The notes: generated by a model from the letters alone, not told the origin. Positions 34,739 through 43,987 are shown, counted from the stretch's first letter. The stretch: DNA of 64,000 nucleotides from Micromonospora trifolii (GCF_022229005.1 NZ_JAKKFD010000019.1:62001-126000); one strand, 5' to 3'. Program-made: numbers and translations.

Positions 34739-36403
34739 TCAGGCCGGGCCGTCCGCCCCGCGCGGCCCGTCGGTGGATTCGGCGGTACGCAGCCAGACAG
34801 CCGTGTCGGTCGGCAGCAACCCGTCGTCGAGCGGCCCGCTGGCCAGCAGCAACTCCCCCTGAGCTGGCATCGGCACCGGCGCGGTGGAGAGGTTGACCAG
34901 GCAGGTGAAGCCTCCGCCACGGTGGAACGCCAGCACCCCGTCCGGGGCGGGCAACCAGGTCAGCTCGCCGTCACCGAGCGCCGGGTCGGCCTTCCGAGCC
35001 TGGATCGCCGCCCGGTACAGCTCCAGCATCGAAGCCGAGTCGCCGGTCTGCGCGCTGGCCGTCCGGTCCTTCCAGTCGGCCGGCTGCGGCAGCCACGGCG
35101 CCGCGGCACCAGCGGGGCTGAACGCGAACGGCGGCTCGTCCCCGGCCCACGGCAGCGGTACGCGGCAGCCGTCCCGACCGGGGTCGATCCGGCCGGACCG
35201 CTCCCACATCGGGTCCTGCCGCATCGCGTACGGAATGTCCTCGACCTCGTAGAGGCCCAGCTCCTCGCCCTGGTAGACGTAGGCGGCACCGGGCAGCGAC
35301 AGCGAGAGCAGCGCTGCGGCGCGGGCCCGGCGGGTGCCCAGCTCCAGATCGGTCGGGGTGCCCTCGCGTTTGGCGGCGAAGCTGAACCGGGTGTCCGCGC
35401 GACCGTAGCGGGTGACGTGCCGGGTGACGTCGTGGTTCGAGAGCACCCAGGTGGCCGGCGCGTTGACCGGCGCGTGCGCGCTCAGCGTCCCGTCGATGCT
35501 CTCCCGCAGCGCCGCGGCGTCCCAGGCGCAGCCGAGGAAGTCGAAGTTGAACGCGGCGTGCAGCTCGTCCGGGCGCAGGTAGTTGGCGAACCGCTGCCGG
35601 TCCGGCAGCCACACCTCACCGATCAGCGCCCGGTCGACGTACTCGTCGGCGACCCGACGCCAGCCCCGGTAGATGTCGTGCACCCCGTCGAGGTCGTGGA
35701 ACGGGTGCGGCTCGTCCTCGCGGACCTCGGGCAGCGTCCCGTCCTTGACCAGGAGCCCGGCCGAGTCGATCCGGATGCCGTCCACGCCCCTGTCGAACCA
35801 GAACCGCAGGACGTCCTCGAACTCCTCCCGCACCCGGGGGTGGTCCCAGTTGAAGTCCGGCTGCTGGGGGGCGAACAGGTGCAGGTACCAGTCGCCGGGG
35901 GTGCCGTCCGGGTTGGTGGTGCGGGTCCAGGTCTCGCCGCCGAACTCGCCGATCCAGTCGGTGGGTCGTTCGTCGCCGTTGGGCCCCCGGCCGGGTCGGA
36001 ACCAGAACAGGTCCCGTTCGGGCGCGCCGGGGCCGCCGGCGAGCGCGGCCTGGAACCAGGGGTGCGCGTCGGAGCAGTGGTTGGGCACCACGTCGACGAT
36101 GGTCCGGATGCCCAGCGCGTGCGCCTCAGCAATCAGCGCCTCGACCTCGGTCAGGGTGCCGAAGACCGGGTCGATGTCGCGGTAGTCGGAGACGTCGTAG
36201 CCTGCGTCGGCCATCGGGGACGGGTACCAGGGGCTGAACCAGATCGCGTCGACGCCGAGCGCGGACAGGTGGTTCAGCCGGGACCGGATGCCGGCGATGT
36301 CACCGATGCCGTCGCCGTTACCGTCGGCGAAGCTGCGGGGATACACCTGGTAGATCACGGCTCCACGCCACCACGGACTTCTGTCAGCTGTGGACACGAG
36401 CAC
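34739..36403 (-). CDS. GH13 alpha-glucosidase (oligo-1,6-glucosidase/AglA type)
   Basis: 554 aa, cytoplasmic (no signal peptide). GH13 motifs in order: YQVYPRSFADGNGDGIGD, DVVPNHCSD (region I), GIRIDSAG with nucleophile D213, IGEVW with acid/base E263, and LSNHDV with D325. NGDGIGD and the overall length fit the alpha-glucosidase branch rather than amylases. GTG at 36403 chosen; an in-frame GTG two codons later is equally possible. It is the fourth gene of the LacI/importer operon, so it most likely cleaves imported nigero-oligosaccharides to glucose; linkage preference is inference. Confidence 0.85.
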   Translation of the reverse strand: MLVSTADRSPWWRGAVIYQVYPRSFADGNGDGIGDIAGIRSRLNHLSALGVDAIWFSPWYPSPMADAGYDVSDYRDIDPVFGTLTEVEALIAEAHALGIRTIVDVVPNHCSDAHPWFQAALAGGPGAPERDLFWFRPGRGPNGDERPTDWIGEFGGETWTRTTNPDGTPGDWYLHLFAPQQPDFNWDHPRVREEFEDVLRFWFDRGVDGIRIDSAGLLVKDGTLPEVREDEPHPFHDLDGVHDIYRGWRRVADEYVDRALIGEVWLPDRQRFANYLRPDELHAAFNFDFLGCAWDAAALRESIDGTLSAHAPVNAPATWVLSNHDVTRHVTRYGRADTRFSFAAKREGTPTDLELGTRRARAAALLSLSLPGAAYVYQGEELGLYEVEDIPYAMRQDPMWERSGRIDPGRDGCRVPLPWAGDEPPFAFSPAGAAAPWLPQPADWKDRTASAQTGDSASMLELYRAAIQARKADPALGDGELTWLPAPDGVLAFHRGGGFTCLVNLSTAPVPMPAQGELLLASGPLDDGLLPTDTAVWLRTAESTDGPRGADGPA

Positions 36404-36455
36404 CTGCTTTCTGCGTCAGTACGTCGGCGGGTTCGCCGGACCTGGTTATGTGTCG

Positions 36456-36476
36456 GGCGAACGGTCGTTGTTCGCC
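36456..36476 (-). terminator. Small hairpin between permease and GH13 genes
   Basis: GGCGAAC (36456-36462) pairs with GTTCGCC (36470-36476) in the 94-bp gap. A third GTTCGCC lies at 36431. Either an attenuating hairpin or an operator; too short to be a strong terminator. Confidence 0.3.
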
Positions 36477-36497
36477 GCGCGGGAGGACCGGTGGTCG

Positions 36498-37385
36498 CTA
36501 TCCCTTGATGCTGCCCGTGGTCAGACCGGACATGATGTTTCGCTGGAAGATCAGGAAGATGATGACAGTCGGGATCGCGGCGATGACCGACGCGGCGATC
36601 ACCACGTTCATCGGTGTGCCGCCCGCGAAGGCGTAGATGCCGACGCTGACCGTCCGGGTCTCGGGCGACGGCATGACCAGCTTCGGCCAGAGGAAGTCCT
36701 TCCAGACCGCCGTCACGGCGAAGATCGAGACGACGCCGAGGATGGGTCGCGACAACGGCAGGATGATCGACCAGAGCGTGCGCAGCGAGGTCGCCCCGTC
36801 CATCAGTGCCGCCGCCATCAGTTCCTCGGGGATCGAGTCGAAGAACCGCTTCAACAGGAAGATGTTGAACGCGTTCGCGACCAGGGGCAGCCAGATCGCG
36901 AACGGTGAGTCCAGCAGGTTGATGTGCACGATCGGCAGGTCGATCACCGTCACGTACTGCGGAACGATGAGGACCATCGCCGGGATCATCAGCGTCCCCA
37001 GCATCAGGGCGAGGATCACGTTGCCGAAGATCGGTCGAAGCTTGGACAGCGAGTACGCGGCGGCGGTGTCGAAGACCAGCTGGAACAGCACCGCACCGAT
37101 CGCGTAGTAGAAGGTGTTGAACAGCAGCTTGGCGAGGGCCAGGTTGTTCCACGCGTCGATGTAGTTCTGCGGCTGCGGATCCTTCGGCCACAGCGACGGC
37201 GGGGTCTGCGCGATCTCCTGGCCGGACTTGAGCGCGCCGGTGACCATCCAGTAGAGCGGCCCGAGGAAGACGAGCGTGAACCCTGTCACGACCACTACCA
37301 GCAGCGTCCAGTAGATGACCCGGCCGCGCCCCCGGCTGAGCTGGGATTGGGAGATGAGGGTCCGGGTTCCGGAATCCTGTGCCAT
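36498..37385 (-). CDS. ABC sugar permease, MalG-type
   Basis: 295 aa with six predicted membrane segments. The EAA loop is present in modified form (EELMAAALMDGATSLRTLWSII, about 195-216). It ends with the usual MSGLTTGSIKG tail of MalG-like permeases. Lies 11 bp downstream of the MalF-type gene and makes a heterodimeric channel with it. No ATPase gene is in the locus, so a shared MsiK-like ATPase is expected. Confidence 0.88.
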   Translation of the reverse strand: MAQDSGTRTLISQSQLSRGRGRVIYWTLLVVVVTGFTLVFLGPLYWMVTGALKSGQEIAQTPPSLWPKDPQPQNYIDAWNNLALAKLLFNTFYYAIGAVLFQLVFDTAAAYSLSKLRPIFGNVILALMLGTLMIPAMVLIVPQYVTVIDLPIVHINLLDSPFAIWLPLVANAFNIFLLKRFFDSIPEELMAAALMDGATSLRTLWSIILPLSRPILGVVSIFAVTAVWKDFLWPKLVMPSPETRTVSVGIYAFAGGTPMNVVIAASVIAAIPTVIIFLIFQRNIMSGLTTGSIKG

Positions 37386-37396
37386 TCCTCGCCGTC

Positions 37397-38353
37397 CTAG
37401 TCCTGTTTCGCAGTCAGCCGCACGTACACGGCGGAGAAGCCGGCCAGCACCACGAGCATGATCACGCCCAGGGCGGCGGCGCCATTGAGGTCGTTCTGGA
37501 AGAACCCGTGCTGGTAGATGAGGTACGCCACCGAGGTCGCCGAGTCTTCCGCGCCCGCACCGTTGGCGAGGATCAGTGGCTCGATGAAGAGCTGCATGGT
37601 GGCGACGATCTGCAACATCGCCAGGAGCGCGAGGATCAACCGGGTCTGCGGGATCGTCACGTGGACGATCCGGCGCCAGATCCCGGCGCCGTCGAGCTCC
37701 GCCGCCTCGTAGAGCTCACCGGGGATGTTCTGCAACGACGCCAGGTAGATCAGTACCGCGCCGCCCATGTTCATCCAGGTCGACGCGAGCACCATCGCCG
37801 GCATCGTCATCTCGGGCGACTGCATCCACTGCGAGGTGGGCAGGTGCAGTGCCTTGAGGATCGCGTTGAAGAGCCCGGCCTCGCTGGGGTCGTACGCGTA
37901 GAACTTGAAGAGGAACAACGCCGAGGCCGGCGGCAGCATCACCGGCAGGTAGACCAGGATCCGCAGGTACCCCTTGGCGTGGCGGAACTCGTTGAGCAGG
38001 ATCGCCACGAAGAACGGCACCACGTACCCGAGGGCCAGCGCCAGGACCGTGAAGTAGAACGTGTTCTGCCAGGCCGTCCAGAAGCTGGGGTCGGCGATGA
38101 TGCGGGAGTAGTTGTCCCAGCCCACCCAGGTGGTCTCGCCGCGCCGGGTCCGCTGGAAGCTCATGATGATGCCGCGGACCATCGGGTACCAGGAGAAGAC
38201 GACGAAGCAGAGCACCGCCCCGATCAGGAACGCGTGACCGCTGAGGTTGTCCCGTACCTTGCGGCCGAGACTCGTGCGCTGCGGCCTCGCCGAGTACGGC
38301 GACGGCGGGCGGCCCGGTTTCCTGGGGGTCTCCGGGACGGTGGTGATCGCCAA
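37397..38353 (-). CDS. ABC sugar permease, MalF-type
   Basis: 318 aa, six membrane segments, with the EAA loop GELYEAAELDGAGIWRRIVHV (about 208-228). An N-terminal basic extension of about 35 residues precedes the first helix. Follows the binding-protein gene across an 86-bp gap that holds a strong hairpin. Confidence 0.9.
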   Translation of the reverse strand: MAITTVPETPRKPGRPPSPYSARPQRTSLGRKVRDNLSGHAFLIGAVLCFVVFSWYPMVRGIIMSFQRTRRGETTWVGWDNYSRIIADPSFWTAWQNTFYFTVLALALGYVVPFFVAILLNEFRHAKGYLRILVYLPVMLPPASALFLFKFYAYDPSEAGLFNAILKALHLPTSQWMQSPEMTMPAMVLASTWMNMGGAVLIYLASLQNIPGELYEAAELDGAGIWRRIVHVTIPQTRLILALLAMLQIVATMQLFIEPLILANGAGAEDSATSVAYLIYQHGFFQNDLNGAAALGVIMLVVLAGFSAVYVRLTAKQD

Positions 38354-38400
38354 GGCAACTCCTGGGTGAGTCGGTCACGTCGAGATGTGATGCGATTGGC

Positions 38401-38431
38401 GTGGGGGTCGGGTCGGCGTCCCGACCCCCAC
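38401..38431 (-). promoter_or_regulatory. Intra-operon stem-loop after the binding-protein gene
   Basis: GTGGGGGTCGGG (38401-38412) pairs perfectly with CCCGACCCCCAC (38420-38431), 7-base loop. It lies 9 bp after the stop of the binding-protein gene and before malF. As in malE-malF of enterobacteria, such a hairpin can terminate or protect part of the transcript, giving more binding protein than permease. Confidence 0.65.
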
Positions 38432-38439
38432 ACGATCGG

Positions 38440-39819
38440 TCAGCTCTCGGCGGCGAGGAGCTGGTTGACCTTCTCCTCGGCGGTCTTGAGCAGTGCGTCG
38501 ATGTTCGAGTTCGGGTTGGTCAGCACACCCGACATCGCGGCGTCGAGCACCGCGTAGACGGCCTGGGCGTTGCGCGGCTCACCCTTGATCGGAACCGGGG
38601 TCGCCTCGAAGAGCGCGAAGTTCGCCGTGTCGACGTTCGCGTTCGCCTTACGCAGCTCCAGTTCCTGCTTCTGCGCGTCACTGCCGTTGGCGAAGAGCAG
38701 CGGCTGGGGCAGACCCACCGGGTAGTTCTGCGGCTTGGCCCGGGCGTAGTCGAACTGGCCCTTGCCCGGGGTGAGCTTCTGGTACGCGATCCACTTCAGA
38801 CCGGCCTTGACCTGCTCGGGAGTGAGGTCCTTCTTGAAGAAGTAGCCCTCGCCACCACCGAGCGTCCCCTTGGCCGCGCCGTCCTGGCCGGGCAGCGGAG
38901 CCATCGCCCAGTCCTGGAACTTGCCCTGGAACTGGCTGACGATCGCCTGGGTGGCGTCCGGCGCGCCGATGAACATGCCGACCTTGCCCGCGCCGGCGTT
39001 CGTCAGCAGGTCGCCCCACTGGAGCAGCTGACGGGCGCCCATGCTGTTGTCGCCGTACCGCATGTCCTTGAGGTTCTGCAGGACCTGCTTACCCTGGGCG
39101 TTGTTGAAGTCGGCCTTCTTGCCGTCCTCGGTCAGCACCTTGCCGCCCTGCGAGTAGAGCAGGGAGGTGAAGTGCCAGCCACCGGTGTTGCCGGCGCTGT
39201 ACTCCGAGTAGCCGGCGATGCCGTTGCCGAGAGCGGAGATCTTCTTGGCGGCGGCCCGGACCTCGGCCCAGGTCTTGGGCGGGTTGTTCACGTCCAGCCC
39301 AGCCTGCTGGAACAGGGCCTTGTTGTAGACCAGGCCCATCGAGTAGTTCTTCACCGGGACGGCGTAGAGCTTGCCGCCGTCGGTGAAGACCTCCTTGAGC
39401 GCCGGGTCGACGCTGTCCCAGGTCGCGATCGCGTCCTTGTTGACCTGCTGACTGATGTCCATCGCCTGACCGGAGTCGAGCACCTGCTGGAGATCGGTCA
39501 TGTAGCCGTAGAAGACGTCGGTCACGGTGCCGCCGGCGAGGCGGGCGGTGAAGTCCGGCGGGTTGTTGCACTGCTCGCCGACGCTGACGCTCTTGATGGT
39601 GATGTCCGGGTTCTGCTTCTGGAACTCGGCGACGTCGTCGTTCCAGTTCTTCAACAGCTCTTTCTGGGCGCCGACCGGCTGGCAGTCGACAGTGATGGTG
39701 ACCTTGCCGCCGGCGGTCGAGCCCTTGTCGTCGCTCTTCGTGGAGCATGCCGTGAGGCTGAGCCCCAGGCCGGCCACGAGCGCAACCGCCGCAGCCTTTC
39801 GGTATTGCGGTACGGACAT
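38440..39819 (-). CDS. ABC sugar-binding lipoprotein (family 1)
   Basis: 459 aa. Signal peptide with lipobox LTAC (cysteine about residue 25), then a typical family-1 extracellular binding protein (ITVDCQPVGAQKELLKNWND start, alternating lobes). First gene of the importer operon after the LacI gene. Context (two GH87 enzymes and a GH13 enzyme) suggests binding of alpha-1,3-linked oligosaccharides. A promoter lies 105 bp upstream of the ATG. Confidence 0.88.
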   Translation of the reverse strand: MSVPQYRKAAAVALVAGLGLSLTACSTKSDDKGSTAGGKVTITVDCQPVGAQKELLKNWNDDVAEFQKQNPDITIKSVSVGEQCNNPPDFTARLAGGTVTDVFYGYMTDLQQVLDSGQAMDISQQVNKDAIATWDSVDPALKEVFTDGGKLYAVPVKNYSMGLVYNKALFQQAGLDVNNPPKTWAEVRAAAKKISALGNGIAGYSEYSAGNTGGWHFTSLLYSQGGKVLTEDGKKADFNNAQGKQVLQNLKDMRYGDNSMGARQLLQWGDLLTNAGAGKVGMFIGAPDATQAIVSQFQGKFQDWAMAPLPGQDGAAKGTLGGGEGYFFKKDLTPEQVKAGLKWIAYQKLTPGKGQFDYARAKPQNYPVGLPQPLLFANGSDAQKQELELRKANANVDTANFALFEATPVPIKGEPRNAQAVYAVLDAAMSGVLTNPNSNIDALLKTAEEKVNQLLAAES

Positions 39820-39923
39820 CTGTCCATCCCTTCGGGAACGGGTGTCTCCAATGACCTTCGCTGATCTGCGGTGATACGACCTGACGCCCAGTAGCTGCGT
39901 CGGAGCCAGGTGTGAGTGGAGTC

Positions 39924-39952
39924 ACTGTAGCGAGGCCGACTCATTTCGGCAA
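39924..39952 (-). promoter_or_regulatory. Promoter of the alpha-glucan importer operon
   Basis: On the minus strand TTGCCG (39952-39947) and TACAGT (39929-39924) are separated by 17 bp. The 333-bp gap (39820-40152) holds this promoter and the LacI terminator, and no gene. I could not pick a convincing LacI operator from sequence alone. Confidence 0.5.
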
Positions 39953-40087
39953 GGTATCGACCCTGTTCCGAAAGGACACGACGCGATCACGACAGATGTT
40001 GGCAAGCCTCTGAAAGCAGACCGGTTTGCGGACTATTGATGCCTTATGGCCGATCATTCGGCTTGGTCGATGGCGACCGTGGCGGGC

Positions 40088-40141
40088 AACGACGAAAACG
40101 GCCGCCGACCGCGAGAGGCGGTCGACGGCCGAAGCGTCGTT
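40088..40141 (-). terminator. Nested hairpin terminator after the LacI gene
   Basis: Outer AACGAC/GTCGTT arms (40088-40093 and 40136-40141), then GGCCG/CGGCC (40100-40104 and 40126-40130) and an inner CGACCGC/GCGGTCG stem (40106-40112 and 40118-40124). Begins 11 bp after the LacI stop on the minus strand. Confidence 0.65.
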
Positions 40142-40152
40142 CGGTGTGGTGC

Positions 40153-41157
40153 CTAGCGGCCGGGGGCGGGAGCGGTGGAACCCCGCACCACCAACTCCGG
40201 CTCGAACAGCAGCTCGTCCTGAAGGACGCCGGCACCCTCGATCTGGGTGACCAGCAGATCCACGGCGGCCTGCCCCATCGTCTCGATCGGCTGCCGCACA
40301 GTGGTCAACGGCGGGTCGGTGCACGTCATGAACGCGGAGTCGTCGAAACCCACCACCGACACGTCGGCCGGCACCGAACGGCCCAGCCGCCGGGCCGCCC
40401 GGATCGTGCCCAGCGCGAGCACGTCGCTGGCGCAGATGATGCCGGTCACGCCCCGCTCGACCAACTTCGTCGCGGCGACCCGCGCACCCTCCATCGAGAA
40501 GCTGGAGCGCTCGACGCACTCGGCGTCGCCCTCGTCCCAGCCCGCGGCCTTCATCATCGCGTCGAGCTTGCGCCGCGACGGCACATGCCCCTCCGGGCCG
40601 AGCACCATGCCGATCCGTTCGTGCCCGAGCGAGCGCAGGTGCCCGTACGCCTGCTCCACCGCCACCGCGTCGTCAGTGGAGACCCGTGGGAAACCCAGCT
40701 CGTCCACACCAGCGTTGACCAGCACGACCGGAAGCCCCCGGTCGGTCAGCCGCCGGTAGTGGTCGTGTTTGGCGTCGGCGAGCGCGTACGAGCCACCGGC
40801 GAAGATCACCCCGGAGACCTGGTGGTCGAGGAGCATCTCCACGTAGTCCATCTCGGAAACGCCGCCGATGGTCCGGGCACAGAGCGCCGGGGTGTAGCCG
40901 CGCTGGGCGAGAGTGCCGGTGACCACCTCGGCCAACGCCGGGAAGATCGGGTTCTGCAACTCGGGCAGCACCAGCCCGACCAGCCGGGCACGTTCGCCGC
41001 GCAGCTTGGTCGGCCGCTCGTAACCGAGCACGTCCAGCGCCGTCAGCACTGCGGTGCGGGTCGCCTCGGAGACCCCGTCGCGGCCGTTGAGCACTCGGCT
41101 GACGGTGGCCTCGCTGACGCCCGCCTTCTTGGCAACTTCAGTCAACCGCTTGGTCAC
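40153..41157 (-). CDS. LacI-family transcriptional regulator
   Basis: 334 aa: N-terminal LacI helix-turn-helix (RLTEVAKKAGVSEATVSRVLNG, about 4-25), hinge with LRGERARLVGLVLP, then a periplasmic-binding-type ligand domain (about 60-330, GIICASDVLALGTIRAARRLG and PPLTTVRQPIETMGQAA). GTG start at 41157. Immediately upstream of the importer and same strand; the natural repressor of the alpha-glucan locus, with an oligosaccharide as likely inducer. Confidence 0.9.
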   Translation of the reverse strand: MTKRLTEVAKKAGVSEATVSRVLNGRDGVSEATRTAVLTALDVLGYERPTKLRGERARLVGLVLPELQNPIFPALAEVVTGTLAQRGYTPALCARTIGGVSEMDYVEMLLDHQVSGVIFAGGSYALADAKHDHYRRLTDRGLPVVLVNAGVDELGFPRVSTDDAVAVEQAYGHLRSLGHERIGMVLGPEGHVPSRRKLDAMMKAAGWDEGDAECVERSSFSMEGARVAATKLVERGVTGIICASDVLALGTIRAARRLGRSVPADVSVVGFDDSAFMTCTDPPLTTVRQPIETMGQAAVDLLVTQIEGAGVLQDELLFEPELVVRGSTAPAPGR

Positions 41158-41342
41158 GGTCGCAATCGTACGTCACCTGGATGAAAGAAATGAACAGCAA
41201 TCTGCCCGTCGTTTGCTGGCCGCCTGTCGCATTCTTCCCACACCGACCATTCCGACCCCGCCCCAGGTGGTCTTGATCGACTCGGAATCCTTGATATTGC
41301 GGTGCCTCGCGGGGGCGCTGTGGTCTCGGGCAGGACCGGGGG

Positions 41343-42830
41343 TCAGGACAGGTCGCGGAGGGCGGTTTCGATGGCCCGGTGGAAGGTCGGGTACGCGTAG
41401 ATCATGTGCCGGAGCTGACTCAGCGGCACCGCCGCGTGCACCGCCACCACCAGCGCGGACAGCACCTCGCCTCCGGCGGGGCCAGCCGAGGTCGCGCCGA
41501 TCAGCACGCCCTGGTCGGCGTCCGCCACGAGCTTGATGAAACCGTCGTCGCCGACCTGGTGGATCCAGCCTCGGGTCGAGCTGCCGAGTTTGGTGAAACC
41601 GACCTGCACGTTGATGCCGCGCTCGCGGGCCTGCTGCTCGGTGAGCCCGACCGCGCCGATCTCGGGATCGGTGAAGGTCACCCGGGGCAGCGCGCGATAG
41701 TCGGCACGCGGGACGGTGCCGGCCGACCCGCTCGATCCGCTGGCGGCCAGCGAACTGGACGCGCCCATCGCTCCGCCGACCACGCTGGAGGTGCCGCTGG
41801 CGTCCGCCCCCGCCTTCGCCTGCCGGGCGCGGGCCAGGATGTCGGCGATCACGATCCCCGCCTGGTACATGGCGATGTGGGTGAAGGCACCCTCACCGGT
41901 GATGTCGCCGACCGCCCAGACGTGGTCGGTGACGTGCAGACGGTCGTCGACCGGGAGGTAACGCTGGTTGGCGTCCAGGCCGATGGTGTCCAGGCCCAGT
42001 TCGGCGAGGTGGGCCTTGCGCCCGGTCACCACCAGCAGCCGGTCGGCGGTGAACTCCGCTCCGCCGCCGCCGCGCAGTGTGAACCTGGTCCCGTCGTGCT
42101 CGACCCGTTCGGCGCGTACCCCCGTGTGGATCTCGACGCCGTCGGCGCGCAGCGCCGCTGCGGCGACCTCGGACGCCTCGGGTTCCTCGATGGCCAGCAC
42201 CCGGTCGAGCGCCTCGACCACGGTGACCCGGACCCCGAAGCGGGCGAAGACCTGCGCCAACTCCAGGCCGATCGCGCCGCCGCCGAGCACGAGCAGCGAC
42301 TCCGGCAGCTCCTCGACCTCGATCGCCTGGTGGTTGGTCCAGTACGGCGTGTCGGCCAGGCCGTCGATGGGCGGCACCGACGGACGGGTACCGGTGCCCA
42401 GCACCACCCCGTGCCGGGCCTCGAACACCTGGTCACCGACGCGAACCCGGCGCGGACCGTCGAGCCGGCCGCTGCCTCGCACGAGCCGGCCGCCCTTGCC
42501 GACGAACCGTTCCGCCGCGACAGTGTCGTCCCAGGTGTCGGTGGCTTCCTCGCGGATCCGCTTCGCCACCGGCGCCCAGTCCGGCTGGACCTGCGCCGTC
42601 CCGGCGAGCCCGTCGACCCGGCGAGCCTCGGCGAGCGCGTTGGCGGCTCTGATCATCATCTTGCTCGGGATGCAGCCCCAGTACGGGCACTCCCCGCCGA
42701 CGAGATCCCGTTCGACGCCGACGACGTTCAGGCCGGCCTCGGCAAGTCGCTCGGCCACCTCCTCGCCGCCGACCCCGAGCCCGACCACGACCACATCCAC
42801 CAGCTCCGGCTCCGCCACACCGAACAGCAT
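41343..42830 (-). CDS. FAD-dependent pyridine nucleotide-disulfide oxidoreductase
   Basis: 495 aa from the ATG at 42830. FAD-binding GLGVGGEEVAE near the N terminus, redox disulfide GGECPYWGCIPSK (C48 and C53), NAD(P)-binding VLGGGAIGLELAQVF, second FAD box VWAVGDITGEG, and the C-terminal dimerisation domain with YAYPTFHRAIE. In the last part the His of the usual HAHP-type active-site motif is replaced by the YAYPT sequence, common in the mercuric-reductase-like/unassigned group. A Gly/Ser/Ala-rich insertion of about 35 residues (41710-41815) separates the NAD and interface domains. Substrate unknown; the true longer frame to 43169 is a shadow. Confidence 0.85.
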   Translation of the reverse strand: MLFGVAEPELVDVVVVGLGVGGEEVAERLAEAGLNVVGVERDLVGGECPYWGCIPSKMMIRAANALAEARRVDGLAGTAQVQPDWAPVAKRIREEATDTWDDTVAAERFVGKGGRLVRGSGRLDGPRRVRVGDQVFEARHGVVLGTGTRPSVPPIDGLADTPYWTNHQAIEVEELPESLLVLGGGAIGLELAQVFARFGVRVTVVEALDRVLAIEEPEASEVAAAALRADGVEIHTGVRAERVEHDGTRFTLRGGGGAEFTADRLLVVTGRKAHLAELGLDTIGLDANQRYLPVDDRLHVTDHVWAVGDITGEGAFTHIAMYQAGIVIADILARARQAKAGADASGTSSVVGGAMGASSSLAASGSSGSAGTVPRADYRALPRVTFTDPEIGAVGLTEQQARERGINVQVGFTKLGSSTRGWIHQVGDDGFIKLVADADQGVLIGATSAGPAGGEVLSALVVAVHAAVPLSQLRHMIYAYPTFHRAIETALRDLS

Positions 42831-42910
42831 CCCCCAGCGACACCACCCCAACCACCGGGGTCGGCGGAAAAGTCGGCACGCGCACCGGCCCGGACGCCTA
42901 CCGTGGCCGG

Positions 42911-43987
42911 ATGCACGCACGCTTCGCTCCGGTCCGGGACTGCTTCCACGACCTGTTCGCCTCGGGCCGGGAAACCGGCGCGGCCCTGACCATCTGGTAC
43001 GACGGGCGACCTGTCGTGGACCTGGTCGGCGGCTCCCGCAGCGGCCACGGGCCGGGCGGCGAGCCGTGGCTGCCGGACACCCTGGTGAACGTCTACTCGG
43101 TCGGCAAGCCGGTGGCCGCACTCTGCCTGCTGCTGCTCGTCGACCGGGGCACCGTCGATCTCGACGCACCAGTTAACCGGTACTGGCCGGAGTTCCGCAC
43201 ACCCGCCACGGTGCGTCAGGTGTTGTCGCACACCGCCGGGTTGCCGGCCTTTCCGGTGCCCCGACCGGCCACCGCGGTCGCCGACTGGGCGCTGCTCACC
43301 GGCGACCTGGCCGCCGCCGACCCCGAGTGGTCGCCGGGCTCGGTCGCCGGGGAACACGCCTGGACGTACGGGCATCTGGTGGGCGAGCTGGTCCGCCGCG
43401 TCGACGGACGGTCGGTGGGCAGGTTCCTGGCCGAGGAGATCGCCGACCGGTGGCAGCTCGACCTCGGCTTCGGGCTGAGTGAGGCGGACCAGCTGCGCTG
43501 CGCGGACCTGCGGTACGGCGACCCGGGGTGGCCGACCCGGGCGCTCGGTGAGGCGGGCTCGCTGCGGGCGCGGGCGATGGGCAACCCGGCGGGCGGGCTG
43601 GACCTGGCCGTGCTGAACAGCCAGCTGTGGCGGGGCGCCGAGATGCCCGCCGTCAACCTGCACGCCACAGCGCCCAGCCTGGCCCGGCTCTACGCCGGTC
43701 TGCTGGCCGGTGGTGTCCTGGACGGGGTTCGGCTGTTCAGCCCGGAGCTGGTGGCGGAAACGACCAGGGTCCAGTACGACGGGCCGGACCTGGTGTTGGA
43801 CCGCGACGCCCACTGGACCCTGGGCATGCAGTGGGAGCCGGACGGCAGCTGGGGCATGGGCGGCATCGGTGGCAGCAGCGCGTGGGCCGACCCCGAGCGC
43901 GGCTACACCTTCGCGTACGCCACGGCGCACCTCGCCGAGCACGACCGGGTGGACGAGCTGGTCGAGGCGTTGCACTCGGTGCTCTGA
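42911..43987 (+). CDS. Serine hydrolase, class C beta-lactamase/esterase family
   Basis: 358 aa. The catalytic SxxK is S63-V-G-K66 in VNVYSVGKPVA, and the family-typical HTAGLPAF follows (about 110). YGHLVGELVRRVDG supplies the tyrosine of the second motif. No signal peptide, so a cytoplasmic EstB-like esterase or peptidase is more likely than a beta-lactamase. Divergent from the FAD oxidoreductase; its stop abuts the convergent photolyase stop. Confidence 0.85.
   Translation: MHARFAPVRDCFHDLFASGRETGAALTIWYDGRPVVDLVGGSRSGHGPGGEPWLPDTLVNVYSVGKPVAALCLLLLVDRGTVDLDAPVNRYWPEFRTPATVRQVLSHTAGLPAFPVPRPATAVADWALLTGDLAAADPEWSPGSVAGEHAWTYGHLVGELVRRVDGRSVGRFLAEEIADRWQLDLGFGLSEADQLRCADLRYGDPGWPTRALGEAGSLRARAMGNPAGGLDLAVLNSQLWRGAEMPAVNLHATAPSLARLYAGLLAGGVLDGVRLFSPELVAETTRVQYDGPDLVLDRDAHWTLGMQWEPDGSWGMGGIGGSSAWADPERGYTFAYATAHLAEHDRVDELVEALHSVL

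Noticed and set aside
39960..40040. Possible LacI operator near CTGAAAGCAGACCGGTTTGC
   Set aside because: The half-sites do not form a convincing dyad and lie too far from the promoter to claim.
41260..41330. TCTTGATCGACTCGGAATCCTTGATATTG segment (quoted in part) resembling half of a palindromic repeat
   Set aside because: No second arm is present in the gap, so the link to the palindromes at 14.7 and 26.9 kb cannot be supported.
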